A DNA stretch of 64,000 nt from Dromaius novaehollandiae (lineage: Eukaryota > Chordata > Aves > Casuariiformes > Dromaiidae), in NCBI RefSeq assembly GCF_036370855.1, contig NC_088098.1, positions 197,579,773 to 197,643,772 of the forward strand, in the 5' to 3' direction. Of the stretch, positions 26,367 through 38,200 are shown in pieces. The translations under genes and the position numbers were made by a program. Position 1 is the stretch's first letter, and each line of letters opens with the position of its first letter. The notes under the pieces were generated by a model. It searched no databases. It had not been told where the DNA came from and saw only the letters and a list, made by a program, of their open reading frames with translations.

Positions 26367-26724
26367 GACGGCGGCCCGCGGCCCTTAAAGCGACAGCGAC
26401 CCTGGAGCCGGGCTGGGCGCGCCGGCGCCCACGCGGGCCCCAGCCATCGCCGCTTCGCGCCGCGCCGCGCGGCCCCGGTCCCTTGTCCGTTAGACCCTCC
26501 TTTCACCAAGGCTGTTAGCGCAAACAGCCAAGGAGGACCCAAGCCGAGAGGGAGCTAGCCACATCCTAACGGCGTGGCTGCCCACGTTTCTTGCTCACCG
26601 GATTTTCTGAAACCTCGTTGGCAACTACCATAGCTGACGAAAATAGGGTTGATACTCTGGATGTAACGAACCTGAGTTTTATTAAATGAACTTTCCACAA
26701 GAATTAAGCAAATGAACAGGGTTG

Positions 26725-26745
26725 TTTTTTTTGGGGGGGGGGGGG
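26725..26745 (+). repeat. T8G13 junction
   Basis: Run of 8 T directly followed by 13 G, in the NUP58-MTMR6 intergenic region. It is one of four such junctions in the window. Confidence 0.85.
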
Positions 26746-27184
26746 TGATGGGATTTTTCATTTTTTCTGTTGCTGTTCTCTTGCTCCCTTCTTGCCCTGA
26801 CAGAGATGTACAGCTCCATCTCAGTTTTCCTGAGACAATCTCATTTTAACAGGCAATCTGGAAGCACTCAAAAGTGAATGCAAGGGGAGAATGCAATTTC
26901 CCAGGTGACTATCATGCTAGAAGGGCAACACTAATAGCTTAAGAAAACGATGTATCTATTGGAGTAAAATCTATTCTTTAATGGGTGGTGAAAGTGTCGT
27001 AATTAAAAGGGATATTTGAAAGATAGTTTGTTCCTGAGCTACTGTTCAGGACAAAGGGACATTCTGGATGCCCTAAACCCTGGAAAAATGCGGGAGGCTT
27101 CTGTGATGATGTATTTCAACACAGGAATCAGGCAGGTTTCAAAGGAAACGCCTGAAGGATGTAGGAAGAACCTGCTGCCTGATG

Positions 27185-27550
27185 GCTTTGGAAGGCGGCA
27201 CGCCTTCCAGCCCAGCAGGGCGGTGAGCGTCGCAGCGTCTGCAGAGGCACATCCTACCTACGCACGGCCCCGGCCGGGGCACAGTCCTTCCGGAAGAGGT
27301 GCAGGTACAACAGCTCCTTCCTTGACATGGGGGCAGCTGCGGGCCGCGCAGCCGCAGAGCGCCCCCGACCGCGGCCGCGCGGCGACGTCACAAAGCCTGC
27401 CCGCCTGCCGACCAATCAGGACGCGGAACAGCCGTAACGACCGCCCCGCTGCGGGCCGGCGCTCGCGGCTGTTGAGCGTTCTGTTTTTCACAGAAGCCAG
27501 CGGCCCAGGCCCGCAGTTCAACGTCATTTGTGACGTATGTGCCGTGTTCA
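27185..27550. promoter_or_regulatory. Orphan middle CpG-rich block with CCAAT and CRE-like sites
   Basis: GC-rich block lying between the two gene promoters and separated from each by more AT-rich DNA. It contains GACGTCA at 27384-27390, CCAAT at 27412-27416, ACGTCA at 27521-27526 and TGACGT at 27531-27536. It also holds a perfect 14-bp palindrome at 27267-27280. This looks like a promoter or enhancer core, but no coding exon is recognised next to it. Confidence 0.55.
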
Positions 27551-28469
27551 CGTAAAAAACACTGCACGCACACAGCTATCTCCGAACTCCTTAAAAAAAG
27601 GGGAGCCCGAAGATGTGGAACCTCTAAGTGATTTCTGTAGAAACATTTGTCAACAAAGTCTTCTGATTTGGCAGGCCATGAAGTGACAAGATATACTGGT
27701 GAAACAGGAAAAGGAAAGGAACCAGAAAGTGATGCTTTTGTAACATGATTTTAATAACAAAAGACAGCCTATGAATATCACTACTTCATCACTTGAAAAC
27801 ATTAAGTTCAAGACCATGAAGCATTTTGTCCTATTCTATGTTAGTAAAAGAGATTCATTTCTATAAACTCTGTATTATTTTATGAGTTTTTTCTAGTTTA
27901 AATAATCATGAAAACAACAGCTTATATAACCCATTCAGCAATCTTTAAGTTTCAAATCTTTTAATTAATGTACAGTACATGCAAAATTTTTGTGCATCTG
28001 CATCCATGCAGCTTCAAACTATATGAATCACTTCGGCGCACAGTTCATTATTTAGTCCTAGTACAGACCTTTCTAAAAATCCTCAACGTATTTTTTCTAA
28101 GCGAGCATTACCCCAGGAGGGGCCACCTCAGAGGAAGCTAGGGAGACACCAGCGAAGCGAACAAACCGAAACACGCTAGGGCGCGAAAAACGGCTTAGAC
28201 CGTCAGGGAAGCGGTTCGCTTCCTCCCGGTATTTTGATGCGGCATGTACTGCCGCCACGCTGCGGGGACACCCCCCACCCCTCCAGTGCCGGCCGGGAGA
28301 CGAGGTGCCACGGCGAGCACCCAGCGGGCCCCGGCACAGCAACCCCAGCCGCTTTCCTCGCCGGGCCCGTCGGCTCTCCGCCCGCCGCCGCAGCCCTTCA
28401 CCCCCTCCTCGGCCGCCGCCTCCCGCGCGGACATGGCGCCGCGTGGCCGCGGGCACGCGCGCCGACACA

Positions 28470-28478
28470 CGCATGCGC
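28470..28478. promoter_or_regulatory. NRF1-like site (CGCATGCGC)
   Basis: Matches nine bases of the NRF1 palindrome GCGCATGCGC, about 190 nt upstream of the MTMR6 ATG inside the CpG island. Function is inferred from motif and position only. Confidence 0.5.
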
Positions 28479-28508
28479 GCTCCGCACAGCGGTTGTCGCC
28501 ACCGCCGG

Positions 28509-28523
28509 CCGGCAGATGGCGCT
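28509..28523 (+). promoter_or_regulatory. CTCF-like core motif
   Basis: CCGGCAGATGGCGCT fits the CTCF core CCASYAGRKGGCRSY at 14 of 15 positions. The mismatch is G for A at position 3. It sits about 150 nt upstream of the MTMR6 start codon. Occupancy is not shown. Confidence 0.5.
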
Positions 28524-28583
28524 GCAACGGGGCGGTGCCCCCGCGCTCCGCCCCCCCCCAGGGCGGCTGCCGCGCGCCCCGCC

Positions 28584-28592
28584 CCGGAAGTG
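28584..28592 (+). promoter_or_regulatory. ETS/GABPA site (CCGGAAGTG)
   Basis: Full-consensus ETS site 77 nt upstream of the MTMR6 ATG. Such sites often mark transcription starts of housekeeping genes, so the start site may be near here. Confidence 0.55.
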
Positions 28593-28668
28593 TTTCTAGG
28601 TGACGGCCGCCCCGGCCCGGAGCGCTACAGCGGGGCGGCGGCAGCAGCTGGCGCTGCGGGGGGCTGCG

Positions 28669-28692
28669 ATGGAGCACATCCGCACCACCAAG
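28669..28692 (+). CDS. MTMR6: MTMR6 coding exon 1 (residues 1-8)
   Basis: ATG in gcgATGGAG, encoding MEHIRTTK, then donor AAG|gtactg. Phase 0. It lies in the CpG island. Confidence 0.93.
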
Positions 28693-31600
28693 GTACTGGC
28701 GGGCGCTCCTGGGGCCGGGGGTCCTTCGAGGGGCGGGTGGGGGCGGCTCGAGCCCGGCGAGCGGGGGTGCCTGGCCGGCGGCGGCGCGGGGAGACCGGGA
28801 GCGCGGCGGCTCCGGCCCCGGCTGCCGCCGCCCTCCGCCCAGGGTCGCGCTCCGCCCCGCCACGGGGCGCTGGGGTCCCGTCGGCTGGGAGCCTGGGGAC
28901 CCCTCATCACTGTGAGGCCTCGTTGAAGCGAGCCCTCTCCGTTAATAACGGCAGCACGGTGAAAATCGTCCCGGGGTGGGTAACCAGGGTTGGCAACGCG
29001 TGCGGAGGGGGAAACAAAAGCAGTGATGCTGAAAGAGGAGGGGGCGCCCCGCCGGGAGAGCATCGTCGCTGCTTTTCTGCACTCGGGGTGCAGCTCCGTG
29101 CTGTTTTGCTTCTTTTAGCTTTAGTCGCCAATAATTTGTGAAAAAAGTACAGTGTATTTTTTTCTCTCTGAAGAGAGAGTGCTGTTATGACTGTTAGCTG
29201 TAAATATATGTGCAATATTGAGACGCTGGTTAGGCCCCTCAGAAAGATTAGAGTTGATGTTCTGGATCTTTCTGAATCTTTTTCTGTTGTTAATTTAGTT
29301 TCTCCCTCCCCCCCGCCCCCGACTTACAGCAAAGAAGCAAAAATAGGCAGAAGTCTTTTCTTCCTCTTTCTGTAAATCATCTTTAAGAGTGATTTTTAAG
29401 TTGTAGTGTTTAGAACTATGTTTCAACAGTATCTTTCTCATCTTAGTCAATAGCCCTGACTATAAAGGCTGTTTATCATGTCCTGGAAATCATCAAGCTG
29501 TTAATTCCATGACCTCTCAGCCTGTTGAAAAACTAGGTTTATAGATGTGTGGAGAAAAACAGTAGTTATATTCCAGTTCCCAATACTGGGTTTATAGCTA
29601 ATCATTATATAAGGGAATGGGCTTTTAATTTTGTGGAGTATTAGCTTATATACATTTTGTATGAAACTAGTTATAACTGGAGGAGGAATTCTGTCAAGGC
29701 TACTCTTCATGACATTTTAGTTCATTGAATGGAATAATCTTACACCAAATGAACAGACTGGAGATAAAGTTTCTTTATCATCCAATTTGTTTATAAACCT
29801 GAAACTCTCTTGGAATTTAATACTGTGTTGTTACACTTAATAGCTAATTTATTTTGTCTTTGGTCTAGTTTTTATTCTGAAATCTTTCAGTGATCTGGGT
29901 AGCTATTTAAGCTTAAAACCTGAAATTGAGACCATAGAGGCTACAGGTCACTGACTCATTTGCATCTGGAAGGAATTGTTTTTCTTCATGCATTTGGAGT
30001 CCTGTTGGAAAATTTTTCAGCATAACAATATAACTGGCTGTCAAGAGAAGCAAGATCTGAACGCAAGTTTTAAGATTTAAAACAATTATTTTTATATAAT
30101 TAATGAAAAAAAATCATCACTTTAAAATTATGGATTTCTTACTTATAATCAAATACCTGTGTTATTTGTATTACATTTACTTTAATTTTAAATAAGCTGA
30201 GTGGGTTATTGGATATCCAGGTGGATTAAAATGCATGTATACTGGTTGATAATAATTGTATCAGTTAAAGAAAGCAAGAAACTAAAATAAACTAAAACAT
30301 AGCATGTACTAGATGCCCTTAAAGTTCTGTTGATGTACACGCTTGAGTTCATTCTGACACTTACGAGACATTTTACTTTTTCTAATCTGACTGCAGTCTG
30401 CAGTTTATTATATTTGTTAAAGTAATAGTGAAATAAACTTGAAATAACACTACCATCTCACTGGCGTGCAGGGAAACTGTCATCTGTAGGAGATGGTGAT
30501 GAAATAGATCTTATTCCTTCTCAAACTTCAGTTTGCTGTAAATGTTAAAGCTAAAATTGTCTTAGAAGTGTCAACACATCTACCTGAAATGAAGTTAAGT
30601 TTTATATAAAACTAAACTGTCCAAAATTTCTTGAGCATAAGAAGTGAGGTCAACCTTAAAATTAATTCTCTCTTGAGAATGTTATACTTCATATAGCTGA
30701 ATAGCAATAAATGAAGAAAATCAGTTCAGAAAATGTCATAAATAGAGGGGGGGGGAAATTCAAATGAGAATATTGTGGTTTAGCAATGAAGCTGTAAAAC
30801 TAAAACAGCTTTAAAAATGTTTCAAAATAAAATGTAGTATAAAATGCTGGAATTTCTTCAGACAATTCTGTTTGTATATTCAAAGTCAAAGCTGTTTGTT
30901 TTAGTGGAGTTACTAATGGGTTTTCCAGCGGGGAACTTAGCTTGACTGCTAAATTATAGGCTAAGTTTGCAAGCCTGAGACTGGGGAAGGGGAAACCTTT
31001 TTCTTAATTTGAGCAAATGTCATATAAAGTTGTAATAAAAGAATCTAGGAATGATATACTGTAATTTTCTCTAAGGTCAGTAGTTGTTCTAGCTTAATAC
31101 TTGAACTTATTACAGGTAAGAATTCAGAGGTGTAATTTCGGCTTTCTTTCCTGTTGTTTTAATTAGTCTATTTTAAGATTAAAAGAAATCTAATTTTTGC
31201 TTTTTAATCCATGACTCCTAGTTCTAAATAAACTATTCAACAGCTCTTTAGAGTAAATATTCTTCTTATTATTGAGGTAGCTATTCTAACTTTTGCTGTT
31301 TTAAAAACTCACTGCCAGAATATCACTTCTGACTACTTAAATGATCTTTGTTTGCAGATGCTAAACTCAGTAGTAGTCTTCTGTCTATTACCTTGTGAAG
31401 CCATTTTCTTTAAAACTGAAGACTGAGTTGATTTTTGTAATGAAGGGTTTGCTAAGCTTTACAATTAAAAAGTACAAAAGAATAGGTGCATCTATATAGC
31501 TGAGTCTCCATTAAAGCTGTGTTGGTCAGATTTAACTAATTGCACCATCTATGAAGGCTGCATCTAAAACACATTTCAGTTGTCTCTAAGCAAATTATAT

Positions 31601-34600
31601 CTAGAAATAAACTTTGAGATTTTCTGAAGGCTTTCTTTATATAGGAGGGACCTGGAGTACTAGTGCCTGTCCTAACACAGACATGCGGCCGTGTGAACAC
31701 AGAGTGTCTTGCTACATGGAGGAGCATGGAGCTTTGCGTGCCTGGATTTTGTGGGTTGTATTGCTGTAACAAAGCTAGAGCAGTTCCCATGCGCTTCTGA
31801 ATTTGTTGGGGAGGTGCAGTGCCAGGTACCTGAAAAATTGCTGCGGCAGAACTGTCCAAAATGAAGTCGTCTTTTGGCCGTGCTGTATTGATTAAGGCAC
31901 CCTGTATGTGTGCAGTGGTAGCTTACTAATTACCACACAACTTATTTTGAGGTTTTGATATGCAATTTTGTTTTTTGCCTTCTGAACTGAAATCTGGAGT
32001 GTCATGGTAGCTGTGGCTTTTAGAAGATAATTATATTTCCTCCATTCTGTTTTGCATGCATTTAAATTGCTTTTCTAATTTTCAGAAACAAAATTTGGCC
32101 TTGGTAGGTTATAAGAAATACCTGAGTTGAAAAAGGAAATTTTTTTTTTGGGGGGGGGGGGGGGGTTTACGTGTGCTTTTAGTAGATGAATAATAGATTT
32201 GTACATATGAATTACAAATAGCCTAACATCAGTGCTGCAGATGTGGGCCCTCCTAGACACCTCTTCCAGATGTTGGCCATACTGGTGTGTAAATTCTTGG
32301 AGAACTCCCAAAATTTCACGGGACTAGCATCAAACCTGAAGTAAGAGCTTTAGCTTGGTACTAATGAGACAGTGCTGCCAAGAAATAAAGGAATGTATGG
32401 TGATAAGCCTTTCGCCACGTTCCTTTTCTATTGTTTCACGTATAGGATGATGTAATGTTTGCTTCAAATAAAGCAAACCATGGTGCCGTTAAAGTTATGA
32501 ACATCACGTAAAATGTAGCATATCTAGAAGTCTTTCTCTGAAGTATTTTTCCATAGGATTGAGATGATAATGTTGATCAAATAGCAGGAGGAGGAAAAGT
32601 TTGTTCTTGCAAACTAAACCTGAAATGTCTCTAGTTTAAATGCCAGCACAGTCCTTGAATTTCTAGGAGGGCATTCTAATTTTATTACTACAATATAATG
32701 CTTGCATTTCATTGGAATTTCTCATTTTGACCTTGAGACAAGTTTATTATGATCTAGCTTTTTTTAAGGCTGGGGCTGATATAAACAACTGTAGATGTGT
32801 AAAAATGAAGTCAGGAGGATATAATCTTTATGGCTGTGATAAGGATACAGAGAACCATTGGGTAGAACAAAGTTTAGATCTGAGATCAGCTGGTTCAATA
32901 CTGATAAATAGCAGGAAATTGTGTATGTGTGTGTTTGCTTCACTGAGGGTGAGAGGGAGATGGTCTGCAAGCTTAGCAATTGATAGTTGTTGTTATTTTT
33001 TTTTTTAAACTTAATGCCCTTGCCTGTTTTACTGAAAAATAACCATAGTAGTGGTAGGAATTGAATCTGAGTCTTTCTAGTTCAGAAGAACATCGGACTT
33101 TACATATATAGATTAAGTATTCTCGTGAGCCTAACATTATGCAGTTTGTTTTGAAGTGGGATATTTTATCTCTGAATCAGATTGTTGTTGCTAGTGCGTT
33201 CTTACCAGTTTTACTGGAATGGCCTTACGTGCTATCTTATGCCTTCTACCATTTTCAAAGTTACTGTGTAAACTGGCAGAGCTTTTGTGAAGTTAGGATT
33301 TTACTTTCTATAAAGTAAGTTTTGATCTTCTCCTTTTTCTTACAGGTAGAGCAAGTAAAATTACTAGATAGGTTCAGCACCAGCAACAAGTCGCTAACGG
33401 GAACTCTGTACCTTACAGCAACTCATCTGTTATTCATAGATTCCAGCCAGAGAGAGACCTGGGTAAGCATAATGGATGTCTGTGGTTCAAAAGCACATGT
33501 TCTTCAGATGCATTTGTGCTTCCTTCCTTCCTGATCTGTACTAAAACTTTTCTTTAAGTTATGAGTTGTTCCTTACCCTTTCCTCGTTTATGGCATAATA
33601 AGCAATAAGTTAAAGATTTACAGACAGCTCTTACATGACACCTTTGTGGTTGAAATCGGATACTGTTGAAAGTAATTCTCACGTCTATTCCAGGTCCTGT
33701 GTTTTCTTCTAAATAGTTTTCATTTGTATCCCTGAACAAATGTATGGCATTTTTCTTTAAACCAATCTGACCTGCGCTGCAATTTGGAGGTAGGAGTAGG
33801 AGATTGCGAGATAGCTTAAGCACCAGGTTTAAAATATCTACACTACCTTCACCTTACATTTAGATCCTGCCTAAATTAAATGAGACAGCATAATCCAAAG
33901 ATCTAGGGTCTGTTGAAATATTGACGATTTCATGTATTTTTTTCAGAATGGTAAGCAACTGTTTCTTCTAAAGTGTTCATCCTTAGAAGATAGGAATTTG
34001 GAAGGGGCTGCAGCCCCTTGATGAACTTTGCCAGTGTTGTATGATCAAAAGTGGCTAGTGCAGTAATGTCCATTAGTTCCTGTGCTCAGCGCACTGGTGG
34101 TACACATGTAGGCAGCAAGCTGTAGCTGCCACTGTAGCCTAGTTCCCTGACTGGGCTCAACACCATTAGGTCTATACAGTTGAAGTTCATTCAGGACAAA
34201 ACCTTATTTCCCTGGGGATGGTTCACTTTTTTTTTTTTCTTCCTCCTTTCCTGTAGGTAGAATTTCTCACCCTTAATCCTGTGTCCTGGTTGTCTGATTA
34301 CGTGCCTCATTCTGCTTTGTTATTTAAGATATGTTTCAGTGATTTGTTTTTAGATTCAGTGTACAATTTTATACAAAAAAATTGTTGTCCTTTCATATGA
34401 AAGGAGATGTTGGGGAGAATAAGATTCAGAAGCATTGTCTGTATCTTGCTATGCACCACTCTTCTTGCTGAACTTTTTTTTGATTAAACCTGTATGTAGA
34501 AGTATTGGATTTCTGTGATGCTAATGCAAGTATCAAGTATAATTATGATAATGTCTCTTTTCAAGATGTAGACTTCATAAATGCCTATTTGGCAGCATAG

Positions 34601-35184
34601 TTCTCAGGTGCTTGTCTAATTCTAATCGATATTTGAGAGGAGGAGATTACTTGAGTGAGGTAATTGAAATGCTTGAACAACTGCATTTCTCATGCATTTC
34701 CCCAGTCTGTCTGTACATCTGCCACACTGATCAAATAAGTTCTGTGAAGGGGCCTTTGTATAGCCGTTACTGTGGCAGTCTTCTGTTAAAGTGGTTGAAA
34801 GGTTCTTAGCTGAGTGACAAGTCATGTCTAGATTGGCTCAGTAGATAACGAGATTTTTCTTACCTCCTTTTCCTTCTATATGCTTGTGAACAGTTTGTGT
34901 TGCCTCAGTTGCATTCCTGGCTTGAATGTTAGGAGGCTGAGTCTAGTAAAGTGGTGATCAATGCACAAAATGCTTAATGTAAACTACACTGATGAGCAAA
35001 AATGGATGCCAGATGCTGGAATTCCAAAAATCTTTTGTCATCTTCTGTATGTTCAGTAGTGGTCCAGTTCCTATAAACTTTAACAGTTGTGTTCTCTGTA
35101 AACATTAAAGTATTTTTTTTCCTGTTTTACCCTGATGATGCTTTCTTTCATTTTATGAAATGATGAAGTATGTTCCCATAAACC

Positions 35185-35219
<35 letters not shown>

Positions 35220-38200
35220 GGCCAGTAAGCTATTTGGCCTCTACCTCATTAGATGTTAAGCTTGTCAGCGAAGTTATAGAAAAGGACTGAACAACCCCAA
35301 TGGAGTTTTACTTCTGAATTTTGCACTTAGAAGGGTATTTATTGCTTCTTACAAACATGAGATAACACCTAAAAATGACGTAAGAGAAGTAGTTACGGTA
35401 GCTACACCAAAAAGCGAATCTTGGATTTCTTCTTATAACTAAATGATTGACAACTAATCAAAATCTTTCTTCAGAACAGCTTAAGATATCTTATGCCCGC
35501 TTTTACAAAGAGTATGCTGTTGTCATTATTCATCAGCACCCTTACTTCTATGCTGTAGATACTACATCATCACATCGCTGCAGTGGAAAAACTTCCCTTG
35601 ACTACTTCTGGCTGCCCCCTTGTGATCCAGTGCAAGAACTTCAGGATTGTTCACTTTGTTGTTCCCAGAGAGAGAGATTGTCATGACATTTATAACTCTT
35701 TGCTTCAGCTGTCAAGAACAGGTAAGACTTCCAACTGCAGAAGACTTTGCAGTATATGCCTGGATAACAAGCTTGCGGAAAAACATCTTTTTCTTTTTCT
35801 GTAAATGTGCATTGTGTGAATTCTTTGAAATGGATTTGGTATGTAAAAGAATAGAGTATTAATCTGTTGTGTGTGAATTTGGAAGTTGTTGCATTGTCTG
35901 GCTTTCAAAGCCAACTGATGTTGGATAAGTGGATGTGAGATTCCAGTAGATCCTGCATTTACAGTGTTATCCCTAGAATTGTGGATAAATGCAGTTTCTC
36001 ATAATCGATGAATTTCATAGATAAAATGCTATTAAACAAGTATTTTCCTTACGAATTTCACACAGTTTTAAAAATAAAGTTAAAATTGTGATGCCAAAGT
36101 AGCACTGTCAATTTAGATTTTTAAGACTTCTGTCACCTAATGCAGTCTCTCACTTTTTTTGAATAGTGTGAAATGTGATCATATATGAATAGTATATTAG
36201 AAAATCATCATAAATTATTTTGAAAGCGTTGTCTTGCTCCATTAGGAAACTTGAAAACTTTATTGCTTGTAAAGAGTATGAGATTTACGTTTCTGTTCTT
36301 ACTTCCAAAAAAAAATTTTTCTTCTTTTAGCTTCTGTACAGCTTTCTAATAATTCTGCCTTTTTGTTTTGTAGTTTTGTGGGTCTTCAATTTGTGACCTT
36401 TGTTTTGCCCTTATGGCAATACTGAAATACCGTGGGCAAACTCTTTCAAGAAAGTTCTTATGACCTACCTTTAACTCAATATCTGGAAGTGTGTCAATTA
36501 ACTGCATAAAAGTTGCAGGGTAAATATTTTAAGAGTACCAAATGTCTCTTCAATTGCACTTCTGAGAATCTTTGAAGATTCAAGTTTTCTGTGCAATTCA
36601 GGCAATTTCAAGACTTTATAAACATTTTGAATACATTGTCTAGTGACAGCAATCCGTGAATAAGTATTCTTTTCTAGAGAAAGGTCACTAGATGTCCCTT
36701 AAAGATGCTGTGAAAAGCTAGAATGCTGGTGGTGTAAATCTGGAGGCAGGATGGGCACAAGGGAGAATTGGAAAATCCTACAGGAAGAATTAGGTATCTT
36801 GAGCACTGGAGTTATTTGTATAGAATGAAATTTAGTAGCATAATGTGTAGGAACATGCATTTGAGGACCTGTGGATGGCTGCCTGATATAGCAACAGATA
36901 CAATTCAGTGTTCTGAGGTCTCTTGTAATTTGAATATCTTTGAACATGACTCAGCTGTGCTACATTTCTACCTGAACACTTTTGGGGGCTAACTCATTAC
37001 ATAGTCTTACTTTTCTTTTATCTTTTAGCACAATATGATGAACTGTATGCCTTCTCCTATAATCCAAAACAAAACACATCTGAGCAAGTCAAAGGCTGGC
37101 AGCTTATCGATCTAGCGGAAGAATATAAGAGAATGGGAGTGCCAAATGCCAATTGGCAGTTGTCTGATGCAAATCGTGATTATAAGGTAAGGGTTATGAT
37201 AGAAAAATGTTTTACTTTGCCTCTGGTTTTGCTACATCCCCTGGCTCTAGTCTTATAAAAACACTAACGCTATGAAAACACTTGGCTTGCTGCTAAGGTA
37301 ACTCTCTCCATCTGCAAATTTTTATCTCCTTAGTGGGCACTTTCACAACTCTCTAGTTGAAGTTTCTTCCAGGGTCTGAGAAGAGTGTGTGCATGGGTGC
37401 ACGCATTCTTAGAGTATAAGGTCTTCCTTAATTTGCTTACTTGAAACCCAGCCACAGCAATTCTGATGCTCTGCAATTTTGTTAGAACTCTTTTAGCTGA
37501 GAAGGATTCTGCCATCACATTTGCAGTGCTGGGGAGGGGAGGCCGTGGCTGTGGTGGTGCACCTGATTCCCAGATTAATTTTAATCTTTTGTAGCTTGCA
37601 AATAAAGCAATGAGGAAAGTATTTTCAATATCTTATTTGAAGCAAATTCTTAGTGTTTCTACTGAAAAGTCTTTGTTCTTGAGAGGTGAATGCTAGTATA
37701 GCAGTGCTTTCCAAGAGTGATTCTGTCTTTTTTCACATCAGTTCACACTTTTTTCATCTGGTCTGTCTCCTCTCCTAAGATATTTACATGTATATGCAGA
37801 AATATGCTGGTGTTTACCCTTTGTCTTTTGTTATTTATCTTAACCTCTCTCAAACTGAATGCAGTAAAATTAGCTTAGGGTTATATATTTAGTGCTAGGT
37901 TTATTGTGTGGCCTGTGTATAAAACTCTTCTGTTGTATATCTGTCTTTCAGATTTGTGACACCTATCCTAAAGAACTTTATGTTCCCAGAACTGCAAGCA
38001 AACCTATAATTGTTGGTAGCTCCAAGTTCAGAAGCAAAGGAAGATTCCCAGTATTGTCTTATTATCATAAAGATAAAGAGGTATGGTCTGTTTTCCTTCC
38101 AATGCAAGTGGGCTGAAAAGTATTTCTCAACGCTTACCAGTAGTTCAGAGTAGATAAGGAAGTAAGTATACTGCCTTATCTATATGAGTATGATACAACT

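Larger units (their letters stand above)
25760..26560 (-). promoter_or_regulatory. CpG island and promoter of NUP58
   Basis: Very GC-rich, CpG-dense block spanning NUP58 exon 1 and its upstream flank, against AT-rich surroundings. No TATA box is placed convincingly. Long open frames on both strands here are a by-product of high GC. The transcription start is inferred to lie within a few hundred bases upstream of the ATG at 26144. Confidence 0.8.
26561..28668. other. NUP58-MTMR6 divergent intergenic region
   Basis: About 2.5 kb separates the two start codons (26144 minus strand, 28669 plus strand). From the NUP58 side it holds AT-rich DNA with a T8G13 run at 26725-26745, then the middle CpG block. 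AT-rich DNA follows from about 27.6 to 28.1 kb, then the MTMR6 CpG island. No coding sequence is supported; the 179-codon open frame at 27016-27555 has no recognisable similarity. Confidence 0.7.
28190..29060 (+). promoter_or_regulatory. CpG island and promoter of MTMR6
   Basis: CpG-dense block covering the 5' flank, exon 1 and the start of intron 1 of MTMR6. It carries an NRF1-like site, a CTCF-like site and an ETS site in the roughly 200 nt before the start codon. No TATA box is evident, as is typical of housekeeping promoters. Confidence 0.8.

Noticed and set aside
25609-26558. Open frames of 181 to 261 codons on both strands around NUP58 exon 1
   Set aside because: They are Arg/Pro/Ala-rich and overlap each other on opposite strands inside a CpG island, where stop codons are rare. 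Only the 119-nt NUP58 exon has homology and splice signals.
27016-27555. 179-codon plus-strand frame in the middle CpG block
   Set aside because: No recognisable domain. The stop-free stretch follows from local GC content, and an opposite-strand frame covers the same DNA.
28195-29141. Open frames up to 278 codons around MTMR6 exon 1
   Set aside because: Same CpG-island effect. The true coding part is the 24-nt exon starting MEHIRTTK.
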